NCBI RefSeq assembly: GCF_001655615.1
Contig: NZ_CP011567.1
Span: 4,473,001-4,537,000, forward strand
Reading direction: 5' to 3'
From: Pseudomonas sp. GR 6-02
Lineage (GTDB): Bacteria > Pseudomonadota > Gammaproteobacteria > Pseudomonadales > Pseudomonadaceae
Length of the DNA: 64,000 nt
The position numbers and the translations under genes were made by a program. The notes beneath the pieces are model-generated. The model was not told the origin of the DNA and did not search any database. It worked only from the letters and a program-made list of their open reading frames with translations. Below, piece by piece: positions 18,252 to 28,261 of the stretch. Each line of letters begins with the position of its first letter. Positions within the stretch are counted from its first letter, which is position 1.

Positions 18252-19016
18252 ATGAGCGCAAAAGTCTGGCTGGTGGGTGCGGGTCCCGGCGATCCGGAAT
18301 TGCTGACCCTCAAGGCGGTTCGTGCGTTGCGCGAAGCGGACGTGGTGTTGATCGACGATCTGGTCAATCCTGCGGTACTGGAGCATTGCCCGAATGCGCG
18401 AATTATTCCCGTGGGCAAGCGCGGCGGCTGTCGCTCCACGCCTCAAGCCTTCATTCATCGCCTGATGCTGCGTTATACCCGCCACGGCAAATGCGTGGTG
18501 CGGCTCAAGGGTGGCGATCCGTGCATCTTCGGACGCGGCGGTGAAGAGGCGCAGTGGTTACGTGAACGAGGGGTCGAGGTTGAATTGGTCAATGGCATCA
18601 CCGCTGGCCTTGCCGGCGCGACCCAATGTGATATTCCACTGACGCTGCGGGGTGTCGCCCGTGGCGTGACACTGGTCACGGCGCACACTCAGGATGACAG
18701 TAGCCTGAACTGGCAGGCCCTGGCTCAAGGCGGAACCACGTTGGTGATCTACATGGGCGTGGCGAAACTCAGTGAAATCCGCGAACAATTGCTGGCCGGC
18801 GGAATGGCAGCCGATACACCCGTGGCGATGATCGAAAACGCTTCGCTGCCGCACCAACGGGAATGTCGGAGCGACCTGACAGCGATGGAAGAGGATGCCC
18901 TCAGCTTTCAGTTGAAGAGCCCGGCGATCCTGGTGATCGGTGCCGTGGCAGCCTGCGCAACTTCATCGATGTGGGAGCGCGACTTGCCCGCGATGGTGGC
19001 CGATCAATCAGCCTGA
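18252..19016 (+). CDS. cobA: uroporphyrinogen-III C-methyltransferase (SUMT)
   Basis: The 254-residue protein has the SUMT signatures VGAGPGDPELLTLKA at the N-terminus and VRLKGGDPCIFGRGGEE near residue 85. It adds two methyl groups from SAM to uroporphyrinogen III, giving precorrin-2, which leads to siroheme, the cofactor of NirB. It lacks the CysG oxidase/chelatase part, so those steps come from elsewhere. It begins 11 bases after nasC behind a GAGGAAAA ribosome-binding site and closes the operon at a strong terminator. Confidence 0.95.
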   Translation: MSAKVWLVGAGPGDPELLTLKAVRALREADVVLIDDLVNPAVLEHCPNARIIPVGKRGGCRSTPQAFIHRLMLRYTRHGKCVVRLKGGDPCIFGRGGEEAQWLRERGVEVELVNGITAGLAGATQCDIPLTLRGVARGVTLVTAHTQDDSSLNWQALAQGGTTLVIYMGVAKLSEIREQLLAGGMAADTPVAMIENASLPHQRECRSDLTAMEEDALSFQLKSPAILVIGAVAACATSSMWERDLPAMVADQSA

Positions 19017-19058
19017 ACCCTACCTATTACTCCCTCTTCACCAAATCGCAGACAAAGA

Positions 19059-19084
19059 AAAGCCCGGCCTAAGCCGGGCTTTTC
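19059..19084. terminator. bidirectional intrinsic terminator between cobA and oprF
   Basis: AAAGCCCGGC (19059-19068) and GCCGGGCTTT (19073-19082) form a perfect stem with A and T flanks on both sides, suited to both convergent units. Confidence 0.9.
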
Positions 19085-19100
19085 TTGAGCTGCGAGCTAA

Positions 19101-20132
19101 TTACTTAGCTTGAGCTTCAACCTTCGCTTCTACGCGACGGTTTACAGCGCGACCAGCTTCAGTGGCGTTGTCAGCAACTGGGCGGGATTCGCCGTAGCCA
19201 ACAGACTGAACGCGGGACGGCGAAACACCGTACTGGTTGGTCAGAACTTGCTTAACGGCGTTTGCACGACGCTCGGACAGTTTCTGGTTGTAAGCGTCAG
19301 GACCGACGGAGTCAGTGTGACCTTCAACAACAGTAGTGGTGGATGGGTACTGCTTCATGAAGTCAGCCAGGTTTTTGATGTCGCCGTAGCTGTTAGGCTT
19401 GACTACCGACTTGTTGAAGTCGAATTTCACGTCCAGCTCAACACGAACAACTTCAGCAACTGCTGGGCAGCCATCAGCGTCAACAGTTACGTTGGCTGGG
19501 GTGTCTGGGCACTTGTCAACGTTGTCGCAAACGCCATCGTTGTCGCTGTCGGAGCAAACTTCAGCCGGTGCTGGAACTGGAGCAGCAGCAGGCTTGGAGC
19601 CGCCACCGAAGTTCACACCGATACCGACGCTAGGAGCCCACTCGGTGTCGCCCTGGTCGATGTTGTACTGAGCTTCAACGCCAGCACGGGCGTAGAAGTT
19701 TTCAGTGAAGTACAGCTTGGCACCGCCGCCAACGTTGGCGAAAGTGGAGCGGTTACGACCCGAACCGTTCTGGCCAATGCTCTGGTCCGAGAAACCGGCA
19801 GAAACGTATGGACGGATCATGTCGCCTGGGTTGTTGAAGTGGTACAGAGCGTCCAGAGCGGTATCAGCGCCCTTTACGTTGCGACCATCATCTGCACGTA
19901 CGTTGTGTACTTCGTCGTAGGCCAGACGCAGTTCTACGTCGTCGGTCAGGAAGTAACCAACCGAGCCGCCGAACAGGTTGCCGTTGTTCTTGAAGTTACG
20001 ATCGCTGTCGTACTGTTCTTTCTTGGCGAAGCCTTCGATTTCAACTGCGCCTTGGCCTTGTGCCAGCGCGCCGAACGAAGTAGCGGCAATAAGAGAACCA
20101 ATGGCCAAGCCCAAGGTGTTTTTCAGTTTCAT
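19101..20132 (-). CDS. oprF: major outer membrane porin OprF (OmpA family)
   Basis: The 343-residue precursor has a Sec signal peptide (cleavage after SFGALA near 24), an N-terminal eight-stranded OmpA-type barrel with aromatic-rich strands, a proline/alanine linker (PAAAPVPAPAE), a thrombospondin type-3 repeat-like calcium segment with cysteines (DSDNDGVCDNVDKCPD) and a C-terminal OmpA peptidoglycan-binding domain (VEGHTDSVG, NQKLSERRA). It is a porin and links outer membrane to peptidoglycan. sigX lies upstream on the same strand, and OprF expression is partly SigX-dependent in Pseudomonas. Confidence 0.98.
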   Translation of the reverse strand: MKLKNTLGLAIGSLIAATSFGALAQGQGAVEIEGFAKKEQYDSDRNFKNNGNLFGGSVGYFLTDDVELRLAYDEVHNVRADDGRNVKGADTALDALYHFNNPGDMIRPYVSAGFSDQSIGQNGSGRNRSTFANVGGGAKLYFTENFYARAGVEAQYNIDQGDTEWAPSVGIGVNFGGGSKPAAAPVPAPAEVCSDSDNDGVCDNVDKCPDTPANVTVDADGCPAVAEVVRVELDVKFDFNKSVVKPNSYGDIKNLADFMKQYPSTTTVVEGHTDSVGPDAYNQKLSERRANAVKQVLTNQYGVSPSRVQSVGYGESRPVADNATEAGRAVNRRVEAKVEAQAK

Positions 20133-20191
20133 CCGTTAAATCCCCATCTGGTGATTGTGAAGCAGTCCCGCAAACCGGGGGACAACTCGGC

Positions 20192-20213
20192 GGCAAGTCT
20201 ATCAGAACTTGCC
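20192..20213 (-). promoter_or_regulatory. stem-loop in the sigX-oprF intergenic region
   Basis: A seven-base perfect stem, GGCAAGT/ACTTGCC, with an eight-base loop lies upstream of oprF and just after sigX on the minus strand. It has no T run. It may mark the sigX mRNA end or the oprF 5' leader; promoters for oprF must lie in this 107-bp gap. Confidence 0.4.
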
Positions 20214-20239
20214 TACACGTAAGAGATATTTGCGCCAAA

Positions 20240-20830
20240 CTAAGTTTCGGCAATGCCTGCAAATTTCTCACGCAATTTGTCTAGAGCGCGTTTGTACCGC
20301 ATTTTTGTTGCACTCAAGCCCATGTGCATGATGTCTGCGATCTCCTGAAACTCCAGCTCTGCGACAAAACGTAGCACCAGAATTTCACGATCAATCGGGT
20401 TCACATACACCAGCCAGCGATCAAGTCCGCCCTTCTCCTCGGGTTTCGGCGCCTTTTCTTCAGACGCTTCCTCGAGGGGGTCCAGACTCAAAGCGTCCAT
20501 CAAGCGACGCTTACGCCGTTCCTTCCGATACTGCGTGATGCACTCGTTGTACGTGATGCTGTAGAGCCACGTCTTGAACTTCGATTTGCCCTCGAAGTTC
20601 TTCAGGCCGTACAGCACCTTCAACATCACTTCCTGACAGACATCGTCTGCATCACGATCGTTCCCCAGGTACCGTGCACAAACGTTAAATAATGTTCGCT
20701 GGTAACGCCGCATCAGTTCTTCATAGGCGCGCGTTACGTGAAACAGCTCGGTATGCGAGCGCGCGACCAACTCCTCATCAGAGAGCTCGCGGGGGTCGTA
20801 GCGCGTGGAGAGCGATTGAGCTTTATTCAA
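20240..20830 (-). CDS. sigX: ECF sigma factor SigX
   Basis: The 196-residue protein shows ECF sigma region 2 (YQRTLFNVCARYLGN, then DADDVCQEVMLKVLYG) and region 4 (VAELEFQEIADIMHMGLS, then KMRYKRALDKLREK), with a charged linker between them. It responds to cell-wall or membrane stress in Pseudomonas and drives oprF and neighbouring envelope genes. No anti-sigma factor gene of the usual kind is adjacent; the upstream cmpX/cfrX/cmaX genes are thought to influence it. The gene lies between oprF and cmpX, as in P. aeruginosa. Confidence 0.96.
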   Translation of the reverse strand: MNKAQSLSTRYDPRELSDEELVARSHTELFHVTRAYEELMRRYQRTLFNVCARYLGNDRDADDVCQEVMLKVLYGLKNFEGKSKFKTWLYSITYNECITQYRKERRKRRLMDALSLDPLEEASEEKAPKPEEKGGLDRWLVYVNPIDREILVLRFVAELEFQEIADIMHMGLSATKMRYKRALDKLREKFAGIAET

Positions 20831-20860
20831 AACAAGTCGGGCCGACAGTCAGGTCAATGT

Positions 20861-20892
20861 CCGCCGCAACCCCTCAGGGCATTTTGCGGCGG
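20861..20892. terminator. stem-loop between cmpX and sigX
   Basis: A nine-base perfect stem, CCGCCGCAA/TTGCGGCGG (20861-20869/20884-20892). No T run follows, so it could be a partial terminator or a processing hairpin between the two genes. Confidence 0.5.
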
Positions 20893-20916
20893 CATACATT
20901 AGCAGGATTTGCCGGG

Positions 20917-21747
20917 TTAGCGGCTACTCACATGCTGCTCCAGGAGAATCCGATTCGAGAGAGAGACTAGCTCACCCTCGTCGGTCAGCACCGTGGTTTT
21001 CACCGTGCCGATCTCTTCGATCTGCCCTTCGACCTCGCCAACACGCACTTGTTGCCCAACCTGATACAACTCTCGCACATAGATTCCCGCAAGAATCTGA
21101 CCGGCAATTTCCCGGCTTCCCAACCCCATGGCCAGCGCAACCGCCAGACCAACGGTAATCAAGACGATCACAATCACGTGGTTGAGCAGGTCTGTCTTGA
21201 CCTCCAACTGGCTGATCGCAACCGAAATACTGATGATGATAACCAGGCCCTGGGCAATCCGCCCCAGTCCTGCTGCGTAATCCAGCCCTACGCCTTCTGC
21301 CGCGCCACGCACCAGCCCATTGGCCAGTTGCGCCAGCAAGACACCCACCAGCAGCACCAGCGCCGCGCCGAATACTTTCGGAACATACAGCGCCAGCATG
21401 TCCAGCGTAGCCGAAACTCGTTCAAGTCCAAGGGATTCTGCGGCAGAAACGAGAAAAATCAACAGGACGAACCAGTAAACAATTTTGCCGATCAGCGTCG
21501 AAATAGGCACCTGGAGGCCGGCGCGGGACAGCAATTTGGTCAGTCCGGTGCCACCCATCAGGCGATCAAGGCCCAATTTGGCGAGCAATTTTGAGAGCAG
21601 CGTGTCCAGCAGTTTGGCCACGACAAAACCCAGCAGCAGCACAACCAGTGCGCCAAACAGGTTCGGAATGAAGTTCGCAACTTTGGTCCACAACGCAGTC
21701 ATTGCAGTGACGAGGCTCTGAGTCCAGAGATCAAGTTCCATATTCAA
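20917..21747 (-). CDS. cmpX: mechanosensitive-channel-like membrane protein CmpX
   Basis: The 276-residue protein has about five membrane segments. The first follows NFIPNLFGALVVLL, and the fold resembles conserved TM-helix repeats of small mechanosensitive-channel relatives, ending in a short cytoplasmic beta part (RVGEVEGQIEEIGTVKTTV) like the MscS beta domain. In Pseudomonas, loss of CmpX activates SigX, suggesting a link between membrane tension and the sigma factor. It overlaps cfrX by four bases (21744-21747), so the two are translationally coupled. Confidence 0.88.
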   Translation of the reverse strand: MNMELDLWTQSLVTAMTALWTKVANFIPNLFGALVVLLLGFVVAKLLDTLLSKLLAKLGLDRLMGGTGLTKLLSRAGLQVPISTLIGKIVYWFVLLIFLVSAAESLGLERVSATLDMLALYVPKVFGAALVLLVGVLLAQLANGLVRGAAEGVGLDYAAGLGRIAQGLVIIISISVAISQLEVKTDLLNHVIVIVLITVGLAVALAMGLGSREIAGQILAGIYVRELYQVGQQVRVGEVEGQIEEIGTVKTTVLTDEGELVSLSNRILLEQHVSSR

Positions 21748-21998
21748 TCAGCCTTATCAGCAGTGCGGGCGGTAGGTTTACGCAGACGAGAAACCGGCGC
21801 TACATGGGCCGATCCGTTATTCAGGGCGATCATCAGCGCGGGCAGCCAACGGCCCAGAAGGCTGAACAGATCGCCGGCACCGACCTGGCGGTTGGCGGTT
21901 TTCAGTACACGCCCCAGACAGGCATCGTCGTCACGGCTGGACGGCGATGCTTTGAGCATGTCACGCAAAGACTGTTCAAACGGATCGTGCATACGCAC
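21744..21998 (-). CDS. cfrX: small conserved protein CfrX
   Basis: The 84-residue protein is named from its place between cmaX and cmpX and its sequence type (MHDPFEQSLRDMLKASPSSRDD; a hydrophobic patch, LFSLLGRWLPALMIALN). Function is not established. A GAGAGGTGCG ribosome-binding site precedes the ATG. It ends in an ATGA overlap with cmpX, pointing to a joint role. No enzyme motif is seen. Confidence 0.8.
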   Translation of the reverse strand: MRMHDPFEQSLRDMLKASPSSRDDDACLGRVLKTANRQVGAGDLFSLLGRWLPALMIALNNGSAHVAPVSRLRKPTARTADKAD

Positions 21999-22055
21999 CT
22001 CTCGTGATGTCTGTCAAAGACGCGGTTAGATTTGGTCGGGTCACATGGCTCATCG

Positions 22056-23057
22056 TCAGACCCAGCGTAAACGTCGGAATAACCACCACTGCCCCAGCGC
22101 CACCAAGACCATCAACAGGCAGGCGATCAGGAAGCCGTAGGGGTTGGCAGAGAACGGAATACCGCCGACGTTGATGCCCAAAAGACCGGTCAGAAAACTC
22201 ATCGGCAAAAAGATTCCGGTGATGATCCCGAAGCGATACATCGTGCGGTTCATGCGCACGCTCAAACGCCGGTCTTCAGCCTCCAGGACCAGCCCCACGC
22301 GCTCCCGGGTCAATTCCAGTTCCTCGAGGTAACGGGTCAGGCTGTTGTTCAATTCGTTCCAGTAATCGCCATCGTCTTCGCAGAACCACGGCAGTTTTAT
22401 CCGCGTCAGCTGACCGAAAATATCCCGCTGCGGCGCCAGAAAACGCTTCAGCCCAGCGGCCCTGCGGCGGATCTGCAAAACAGCCCCATGCTCAGGTGTA
22501 TACCGTTCGTCGGCATCCAGCTTTTCTTCTTCCTCATCGACAACTTCCGAGAGGTCGCCGACCAGATCCTGCACTTTATGGGTAAGGTATTGCGCCATAT
22601 ACAGGATCAGCTCGGAAGCGCTTCTCGGCCCTTTGCCGTCGGCCAGTTGCACCAACAACTCTTCGGTGGCACGCAACGGCCGCAAACGCAGGGAAATCAC
22701 CCGTTGAGCCGAACCGAAGATCCGCACCGAGACCATGTCTTCCGGCTCCGCGCCCGGATTCAGGTTGACCCCGCGCAGAAACAGCAGCAGTTCAGAGTCC
22801 GGCAGCGGCAAAAGACGCGGTCGGGTGTTCTCTTCCAGCAACAAATCGCAACTAAATTCACTCAGCCCGCTGGATTTGCGCAGCCAGGTCTGGGTTTGCG
22901 GGTGACTGCGATCCCAGTGCAGCCACAGGCTTTCGTGGGCCTGCAGCTGCAAGTCATCGAGTTCAGTCCGGGCTATCGAACGCGCACCGCCTTTACCGTC
23001 CAGCACCAGGGCATGCACCAGCCCCCACTGCGCGTTTTCTTCCTCGAACATCCTCAC
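22056..23057 (-). CDS. cmaX: CorA/ZntB-family divalent cation transporter CmaX
   Basis: The 333-residue protein has a long cytoplasmic part, a helical stalk (about 150-265) and two C-terminal membrane helices joined by GINVGGIPF. This is a variant of the GMN selectivity motif of CorA, with M changed to I as in ZntB-like members, so the ion may be zinc rather than magnesium. It heads the cmaX-cfrX-cmpX-sigX block at the inner membrane. Confidence 0.88.
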   Translation of the reverse strand: MRMFEEENAQWGLVHALVLDGKGGARSIARTELDDLQLQAHESLWLHWDRSHPQTQTWLRKSSGLSEFSCDLLLEENTRPRLLPLPDSELLLFLRGVNLNPGAEPEDMVSVRIFGSAQRVISLRLRPLRATEELLVQLADGKGPRSASELILYMAQYLTHKVQDLVGDLSEVVDEEEEKLDADERYTPEHGAVLQIRRRAAGLKRFLAPQRDIFGQLTRIKLPWFCEDDGDYWNELNNSLTRYLEELELTRERVGLVLEAEDRRLSVRMNRTMYRFGIITGIFLPMSFLTGLLGINVGGIPFSANPYGFLIACLLMVLVALGQWWLFRRLRWV

Positions 23058-23088
23058 CCCTATTCTTGAAACAAAAAGCCGGCAGCGC

Positions 23089-23580
23089 TTATTCAGGCAT
23101 TTTCAGCGGGCTTGGCGAGATGATCACGCCGTTGTTGTCCGCATAAACGTAGTGGCCCGGGTGAAAGGTCACGCCCGCGAAGGTCACGGCAACGTTGAGA
23201 TCGCCAACACCGCGCCTGTCGGTTTTCATCGGGTGACTGGCCAGGGCCTGAACCCCCAGATCAGTTTGCGCGATGACGTCGACGTCGCGGATGCAACCGT
23301 AGATCACCAGCCCTTCCCAACCGTTGTTCGCGGCTTTCTCGGCCAGCATGTCGCCCAACAGCGCGCGGCGCAGGGAACCGCCACCGTCGACCACCAGCAC
23401 CTTGCCGTTGCCCTTGAGCTCGACTTGCTCCTTGACCCGCGAGTTGTCTTCGAAACATTTGATGGTCACGATTTCGCCGCCGAAAGAATCACGGCCGCCG
23501 AAATTGCTGAACATCGGTTCCAGCACCTGCACCAGCTCCGGATAGGCGTCGCACAGGTCAGGCGTGAGGTAATGGTTCAT
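23089..23580 (-). CDS. rraA: RraA-family protein (RNase E regulator / HMG-type aldolase)
   Basis: The start at [14 protein letters not shown] (163 residues) matches the family; the frame runs 18 codons further upstream without similarity. The fold signatures are [18 protein letters not shown], then [10 protein letters not shown] and KTDRRGVGD. RraA proteins either inhibit RNase E or act as 4-hydroxy-4-methyl-2-oxoglutarate / oxaloacetate aldolases, with the R-D pair of GCIRDVD in the aldolase site. Sequence alone does not settle which applies. It is followed by cmaX on the same strand. Confidence 0.88.
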   Translation of the reverse strand: MNHYLTPDLCDAYPELVQVLEPMFSNFGGRDSFGGEIVTIKCFEDNSRVKEQVELKGNGKVLVVDGGGSLRRALLGDMLAEKAANNGWEGLVIYGCIRDVDVIAQTDLGVQALASHPMKTDRRGVGDLNVAVTFAGVTFHPGHYVYADNNGVIISPSPLKMPE

Positions 23581-23772
23581 CGAGAAACTCCTGTAACAAG
23601 GAAGACAATCGAGTATGTAGCATACTCGGGCCAAGGCTGGACGGTTGCAAATCGCTCCATACGCACGAACACAGCGACCGCATCAATCACTCAAAGTGAC
23701 CAGAACCACTCAATGCGTCACATATTAGCCGCAAGCCGACCAGAGAGAAATGCCCTTGTTAGAGCATCAGGC
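23581..23772. other. intergenic region between rraA and the hydrolase gene
   Basis: About 190 bases with no gene or convincing hairpin. It should hold the rraA promoter. Confidence 0.4.
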
Positions 23773-24762
23773 TCAAATCGCTGTGGCCAAATCCGGCTTT
23801 TCACCCAGTAAAGGCGTCTGTTGATCCGCCAGCCAGCGAGCCACCAACGGCCAGACTTCAGCCTGCGCAGCCTTGCTGACCAGCATTTCCACGTGACCGA
23901 AATTATCGCCAAAGCCTTGCTCGCGGCCAAGGGTGATGAACTGCTTGTGCTCGGAGCCGACTTGATCGAACAGCTTATGGCAGGCCCAGGTCGGGTCCTG
24001 ATGATCGCCCGCGGCACTCACGGCCAGCACCGGCAATTGCACCTCGGCCAAACCCGCCCACCAGTCTTTGTCGGCATCGCCGAAGCGGCCGAACAGCCCG
24101 TACCAACGCATGCTTTCCAGGGCCAGGCCTATCGGCTCGTCCTCCGGGCCGCGCTTGAGCCGAGAGCCCGACAGTTGGGCAAAACGCTTGAGAATGAAGC
24201 GCCCGCTCCACTCCACCGGTGGAAACTTCAACGGCCAGTAAGTACGGCTGACTTGCGTGCCGAAAAACGCCGCGGAAGCCACGGCGGGCTCGCCCAGGTA
24301 CTGGCCGCCCAACGCCGCGGCGAGGGTAATGCCGCCCAGCGAATGGCCGATCCAGTGCGGGATCTGGCCGCTTTGCTCGCGCACGAACGCGCCAATGGCC
24401 GGCAAATCGTAACGCGCATAGTCGGCGACGCTGTTCTGGCGATAGTTCTGGTTGCGCTGAGACAGGCCGTGACCACGCATTTCCGGAATCCACACATCGA
24501 ATCCCAGACGCGTCAGGTAAGCGCCCAGGCCCAAACCTTTGGGAGAAAACCAGAACCGCCGATTGGAAAAACTGCCATGCAGCAGAATCACCGGCACGCC
24601 ACGCACCGCCGGCTCATCGGCCAGGCCCAGGCGTGTCACAGCCAGCTCAACGGTGCCGTCGGGGCTGTTGCCGGGTTTCAAACGATAGACGTCTTCGCTC
24701 AGATCGCCGCGCCGCTCGGCGCTGATCAGGGCGACAGGAAATAGGTTGCTGCTACTTTGCAT
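23773..24762 (-). CDS. alpha/beta-hydrolase
   Basis: The 329-residue protein (start at MQSSSNLFPV, preceded by AAGAG; an in-frame ATG nine codons earlier has no ribosome-binding site) has an alpha/beta-hydrolase fold: VILLHGSFSNRRFW for the oxyanion turn, IGHSLGGITL with the nucleophile serine, and DNFGHVEML with the catalytic histidine. It resembles serine aminopeptidase/lipase-type hydrolases with a lid between the strands. The substrate is unknown. It lies downstream of ppsA behind two terminator hairpins, so it probably has its own promoter. Confidence 0.85.
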   Translation of the reverse strand: MQSSSNLFPVALISAERRGDLSEDVYRLKPGNSPDGTVELAVTRLGLADEPAVRGVPVILLHGSFSNRRFWFSPKGLGLGAYLTRLGFDVWIPEMRGHGLSQRNQNYRQNSVADYARYDLPAIGAFVREQSGQIPHWIGHSLGGITLAAALGGQYLGEPAVASAAFFGTQVSRTYWPLKFPPVEWSGRFILKRFAQLSGSRLKRGPEDEPIGLALESMRWYGLFGRFGDADKDWWAGLAEVQLPVLAVSAAGDHQDPTWACHKLFDQVGSEHKQFITLGREQGFGDNFGHVEMLVSKAAQAEVWPLVARWLADQQTPLLGEKPDLATAI

Positions 24763-24774
24763 ATGCTCTTGCAC

Positions 24775-24846
24775 AAAAAAGGGCGGCATCCAGAGGAGCC
24801 CGCCCTACTTGAATCTCTGAAAGGGCCGATCACAGATCGGCCCTTT
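24775..24846 (-). terminator. double intrinsic terminator after ppsA
   Basis: Two stems follow ppsA on the minus strand. The first is 24820-24830/24836-24846, perfect, 11 pairs. The second is 24780-24786/24800-24806 and is followed on that strand by six T (complement of 24775-24780). Confidence 0.85.
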
Positions 24847-24857
24847 CACTCACACCA

Positions 24858-27233
24858 TCAGGCCGAAGCCTGACCTTCAGCCAGGAAGAACCAGGTTTCC
24901 AGTACGGAATCGGGGTTCAGCGAAACGCTTTCGATGCCCTGCTCCATCAGCCACTTGGCCAGGTCCGGGTGGTCCGAAGGGCCCTGACCGCAGATACCGA
25001 TGTACTTGCCGGCCTTGTTGCACGCGGCAATGGCGTTGGCCAGCAGCTTCTTGACTGCAGGGTTACGCTCGTCGAACAGGTGCGCGATGATCCCGGAGTC
25101 ACGGTCCAGGCCCAGGGTAAGCTGGGTCAGGTCGTTGGAGCCGATGGAGAAACCGTCGAAGAACTCGAGGAACTCTTCAGCCAGGATCGCGTTGGACGGC
25201 AGTTCGCACATCATGATCACGCGCAGACCGTTGTCGCCACGGGCCAGACCGTTTTCAGCCAGCAGATCGACCACCTGGCTCGCTTCGCCCAGGGTACGGA
25301 CGAACGGCACCATGATTTCAACGTTGGTCAGGCCCATCTCGTTACGCACGCGCTTGAGGGCGCGGCATTCGAGCTCGAAGCAGTCACGGAACGATTCGCT
25401 GATGTAACGCGAAGCGCCACGGAAACCCAGCATCGGGTTTTCTTCTTCCGGCTCGTAGAGTTTGCCGCCGATCAGGTTCGCGTATTCGTTGGACTTGAAG
25501 TCCGACAGACGCACGATGACCTTTTTCGGCCAGAACGCTGCCGCCAGGGTGCTGATACCTTCGACCAGTTTGTCGACATAGAAGCCAACCGGGTCGTTGT
25601 AACCAGCAATGCGCTTGTCGACGCTGTCCTTGATTTCCTGCGGCAGGCCACCGTAGTTCAACAGCGCCTTGGGGTGCACGCCGATCATGCGGTTGATGAT
25701 GAATTCCAGACGGGCCAGGCCCACACCGGCGTTCGGCAGTTGCGCGAAGTCGAAGGCGCGGTCCGGGTTGCCGACGTTCATCATGATCTTGAACGGCAGC
25801 TCCGGCATGGCATCCACGGAGTTTTTCTTGATGTCGAAGCCCAGTTCGCCTTCGAAGATGTAACCGGTGTCGCCTTCAGCGCAGGAAACGGTCACGCCCT
25901 GGCCGTCTTTCAACAGCTGGGTGGCGTTGCCGCAACCGACCACGGCCGGGATGCCCAGCTCGCGAGCGATGATCGCCGCGTGGCAGGTACGGCCGCCACG
26001 GTTGGTGACGATGGCGCTGGCGCGCTTCATGACCGGTTCCCAGTCCGGGTCGGTCATGTCGGAAACCAGCACGTCGCCCGGCTGGACTTTGTCCATCTCG
26101 GACACGTCCTTGATGATCCGCACCTTGCCGGCGCCGATGCGCTGGCCGATGGCGCGACCTTCCACCAGCACGGTGCCGGTTTCTTTCAACAGGTAACGTT
26201 CCATGACGTTGGCCTGGGTGCGGCTCTTCACGGTTTCCGGACGGGCCTGCACGATGTAGAGCTTGCCGTCGTCGCCGTCTTTGGCCCATTCGATGTCCAT
26301 CGGGCACTTGTAGTGCTTCTCGATGATCATCGCCTGCTTGGCCAGCTCGCTGACTTCGGCGTCGGTCAGGCAGAAACGCGCACGATCGGCCTTGTCCACG
26401 TCGATGGTCTTGACCGATTTACCGGCGCGGGCTTCGTCACCGTAGATCATCTTGATGGCTTTGCTGCCCAGGTTGCGACGCAGGATGGCCGGGCGACCGG
26501 CTTCCAGCGTGCCTTTGTGGACGTAGAACTCATCCGGGTTCACCGCGCCTTGTACGACGGTTTCACCCAAGCCGTAGGCGCCGGTGATGAACACCACATC
26601 ACGGAAGCCCGATTCGGTATCGAGGGTGAACATCACCCCGGCGGTGCCGGTTTCGGAGCGGACCATGCGCTGCACGCCAGCCGACAAGGCCACCAGCTTG
26701 TGGTCGAAGCCCTGGTGGACGCGGTAGGAAATGGCGCGGTCGTTGAACAGGGAGGCGAACACCTCTTTGGCGGCGCGAATGACGTTTTCGACACCACGGA
26801 TGTTCAGGAAGGTTTCCTGCTGACCGGCGAAGGAAGCGTCCGGCAGGTCTTCGGCGGTAGCGGAAGAGCGCACGGCCACGGCCATGTCAGGGTTGCCGGC
26901 CGACAGCGTGGCGAACGCGGTGCGGATCTCGGCGTTGAGCTTCTCGGGGAACTCGGCTTCCATGATCCATTGACGGATCTGGGCGCCGGTCTTGGCCAAG
27001 GCGTTTACATCATCGACGTCCAGGGCGTCGAGGGCGGCATGGATCTGATCGTTCAGGCCGCTCAGTTCCAGAAAATCACGATAAGCCTGAGCTGTCGTGG
27101 CAAAGCCACCTGGCACCGATACACCGGCGCCTGCAAGGTTACTGATCATCTCGCCCAGGGATGCGTTCTTGCCCCCCACATGCTCTACATCATGGACGCC
27201 GAGCTTATCGAGGGAAACTACGTACTCTACCAA
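24858..27233 (-). CDS. ppsA: phosphoenolpyruvate synthase
   Basis: The 791-residue protein has the N-terminal ATP-binding domain ([12 protein letters not shown]), the central swivelling domain with the phosphohistidine motif [17 protein letters not shown] near residue 420, and the C-terminal PEP/pyruvate barrel ending in [18 protein letters not shown] and [12 protein letters not shown]. It converts pyruvate and ATP to PEP, AMP and phosphate for gluconeogenesis. It is divergent from ppsR, whose product phosphorylates and dephosphorylates the regulatory threonine next to the catalytic histidine (the T of RTCHA). Confidence 0.97.
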   Translation of the reverse strand: MVEYVVSLDKLGVHDVEHVGGKNASLGEMISNLAGAGVSVPGGFATTAQAYRDFLELSGLNDQIHAALDALDVDDVNALAKTGAQIRQWIMEAEFPEKLNAEIRTAFATLSAGNPDMAVAVRSSATAEDLPDASFAGQQETFLNIRGVENVIRAAKEVFASLFNDRAISYRVHQGFDHKLVALSAGVQRMVRSETGTAGVMFTLDTESGFRDVVFITGAYGLGETVVQGAVNPDEFYVHKGTLEAGRPAILRRNLGSKAIKMIYGDEARAGKSVKTIDVDKADRARFCLTDAEVSELAKQAMIIEKHYKCPMDIEWAKDGDDGKLYIVQARPETVKSRTQANVMERYLLKETGTVLVEGRAIGQRIGAGKVRIIKDVSEMDKVQPGDVLVSDMTDPDWEPVMKRASAIVTNRGGRTCHAAIIARELGIPAVVGCGNATQLLKDGQGVTVSCAEGDTGYIFEGELGFDIKKNSVDAMPELPFKIMMNVGNPDRAFDFAQLPNAGVGLARLEFIINRMIGVHPKALLNYGGLPQEIKDSVDKRIAGYNDPVGFYVDKLVEGISTLAAAFWPKKVIVRLSDFKSNEYANLIGGKLYEPEEENPMLGFRGASRYISESFRDCFELECRALKRVRNEMGLTNVEIMVPFVRTLGEASQVVDLLAENGLARGDNGLRVIMMCELPSNAILAEEFLEFFDGFSIGSNDLTQLTLGLDRDSGIIAHLFDERNPAVKKLLANAIAACNKAGKYIGICGQGPSDHPDLAKWLMEQGIESVSLNPDSVLETWFFLAEGQASA

Positions 27234-27407
27234 GGTGATCTCTCCACTAACTGTGTTGGAAAAGCTCAGAAGCCGGCGACTCGGGGGAGCCTTTGCCGGC
27301 TGTATGGCCTGGACCTGGAAAATAAGTGAGAATGCGGGCCATCGGTGGCCGACAAATCGCGCCTACTATATCCAAGAATCGTCACTAGCTTAAGGCCCAA
27401 GGTGCAA
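27234..27407. promoter_or_regulatory. divergent promoter region ppsA/ppsR
   Basis: The 174-bp gap separates the divergent start codons and must contain both promoters. I see no convincing operator in it. Confidence 0.5.
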
Positions 27408-28226
27408 ATGAAACGATCTGCTTTCTTTATCTCCGATGGCACCGGCATTACCGCCGAAACCCTCGGCCAAAGCCTGCTGGCGCAGTTCGAAAACATTACC
27501 TTCAGCAAAATCATACGACCGTACATCGACGACGCTGATAAAGCGCGGGCCATGGTACAACAAATCAACAAAGCCGCCGAAAACGATGGTTTTCGTCCGA
27601 TTATTTTCGACACCATTGTCAATCAGGACATTCGTGAGATTCTCGCAACGTCGAATGGTTTCATGATCGACATTTTCTCGACCTTCCTGGCGCCCCTTGA
27701 ACAGGAGCTGACCGAGCATTCTTCCTACACCGTCGGCAAATCCCACTCCATCGGCCATAACTCCAATTACATGGAGCGTATCGAGGCGGTGAACTTCGCC
27801 CTCGACAATGACGATGGCGCCCGCACGCACTATTACGACAAAGCTGACTTGATACTAGTAGGCGTGTCGCGATGCGGCAAAACACCGACGTGTTTGTACA
27901 TGGCCATGCAATTCGGCATCCGCGCAGCCAACTATCCGCTGACCGAAGACGACATGGAGCGCCTGCAACTGCCGACCGCCCTGCGCGCCCATCATCACAA
28001 GCTGTTCGGCCTGACCATCGACCCGGACCGCCTCACCGCGATCCGCAACGAACGCAAGCCCAACAGCCGCTATTCGAGCTACGCGCAGTGCGAATTCGAA
28101 GTGCGCGAGGTGGAGAATCTGTTCCGACGCGAGAACATTCCCCACATCAATTCCACGCATTTCTCCGTGGAAGAGATCTCGGCGAAGATTCTGGTGGAGA
28201 AAGGTGTGGAACGGCGGTTCAAGTAG
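27408..28226 (+). CDS. ppsR: PEP synthase regulatory kinase/phosphorylase (DUF299)
   Basis: The start at [18 protein letters not shown] (272 residues) is the family N-terminus; 21 upstream in-frame codons were excluded. The P-loop-like [13 protein letters not shown] near residue 150 is the DUF299 nucleotide-binding site. The protein inactivates PpsA by ADP-dependent phosphorylation of a threonine and reactivates it by phosphate-dependent removal. The divergent ppsA gene is its target. A hairpin at 28233-28250 follows the stop codon. Confidence 0.95.
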   Translation: MKRSAFFISDGTGITAETLGQSLLAQFENITFSKIIRPYIDDADKARAMVQQINKAAENDGFRPIIFDTIVNQDIREILATSNGFMIDIFSTFLAPLEQELTEHSSYTVGKSHSIGHNSNYMERIEAVNFALDNDDGARTHYYDKADLILVGVSRCGKTPTCLYMAMQFGIRAANYPLTEDDMERLQLPTALRAHHHKLFGLTIDPDRLTAIRNERKPNSRYSSYAQCEFEVREVENLFRRENIPHINSTHFSVEEISAKILVEKGVERRFK

Positions 28227-28232
28227 ATAGTC

Positions 28233-28250
28233 GGCGGCAGTTATGCCGCC
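28233..28250. terminator. hairpin between ppsR and prpD
   Basis: GGCGGCA/TGCCGCC with a four-base loop, between convergent genes, with only a short TT after the stem. Confidence 0.6.
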
Positions 28251-28261
28251 TTCGCGGCCAG

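Noticed and set aside
24969..27329. A 786-codon open frame antisense to ppsA
   Set aside because: It is the shadow of ppsA. No ribosome-binding site and a His/Val/Gly-rich composition typical of shadow frames.
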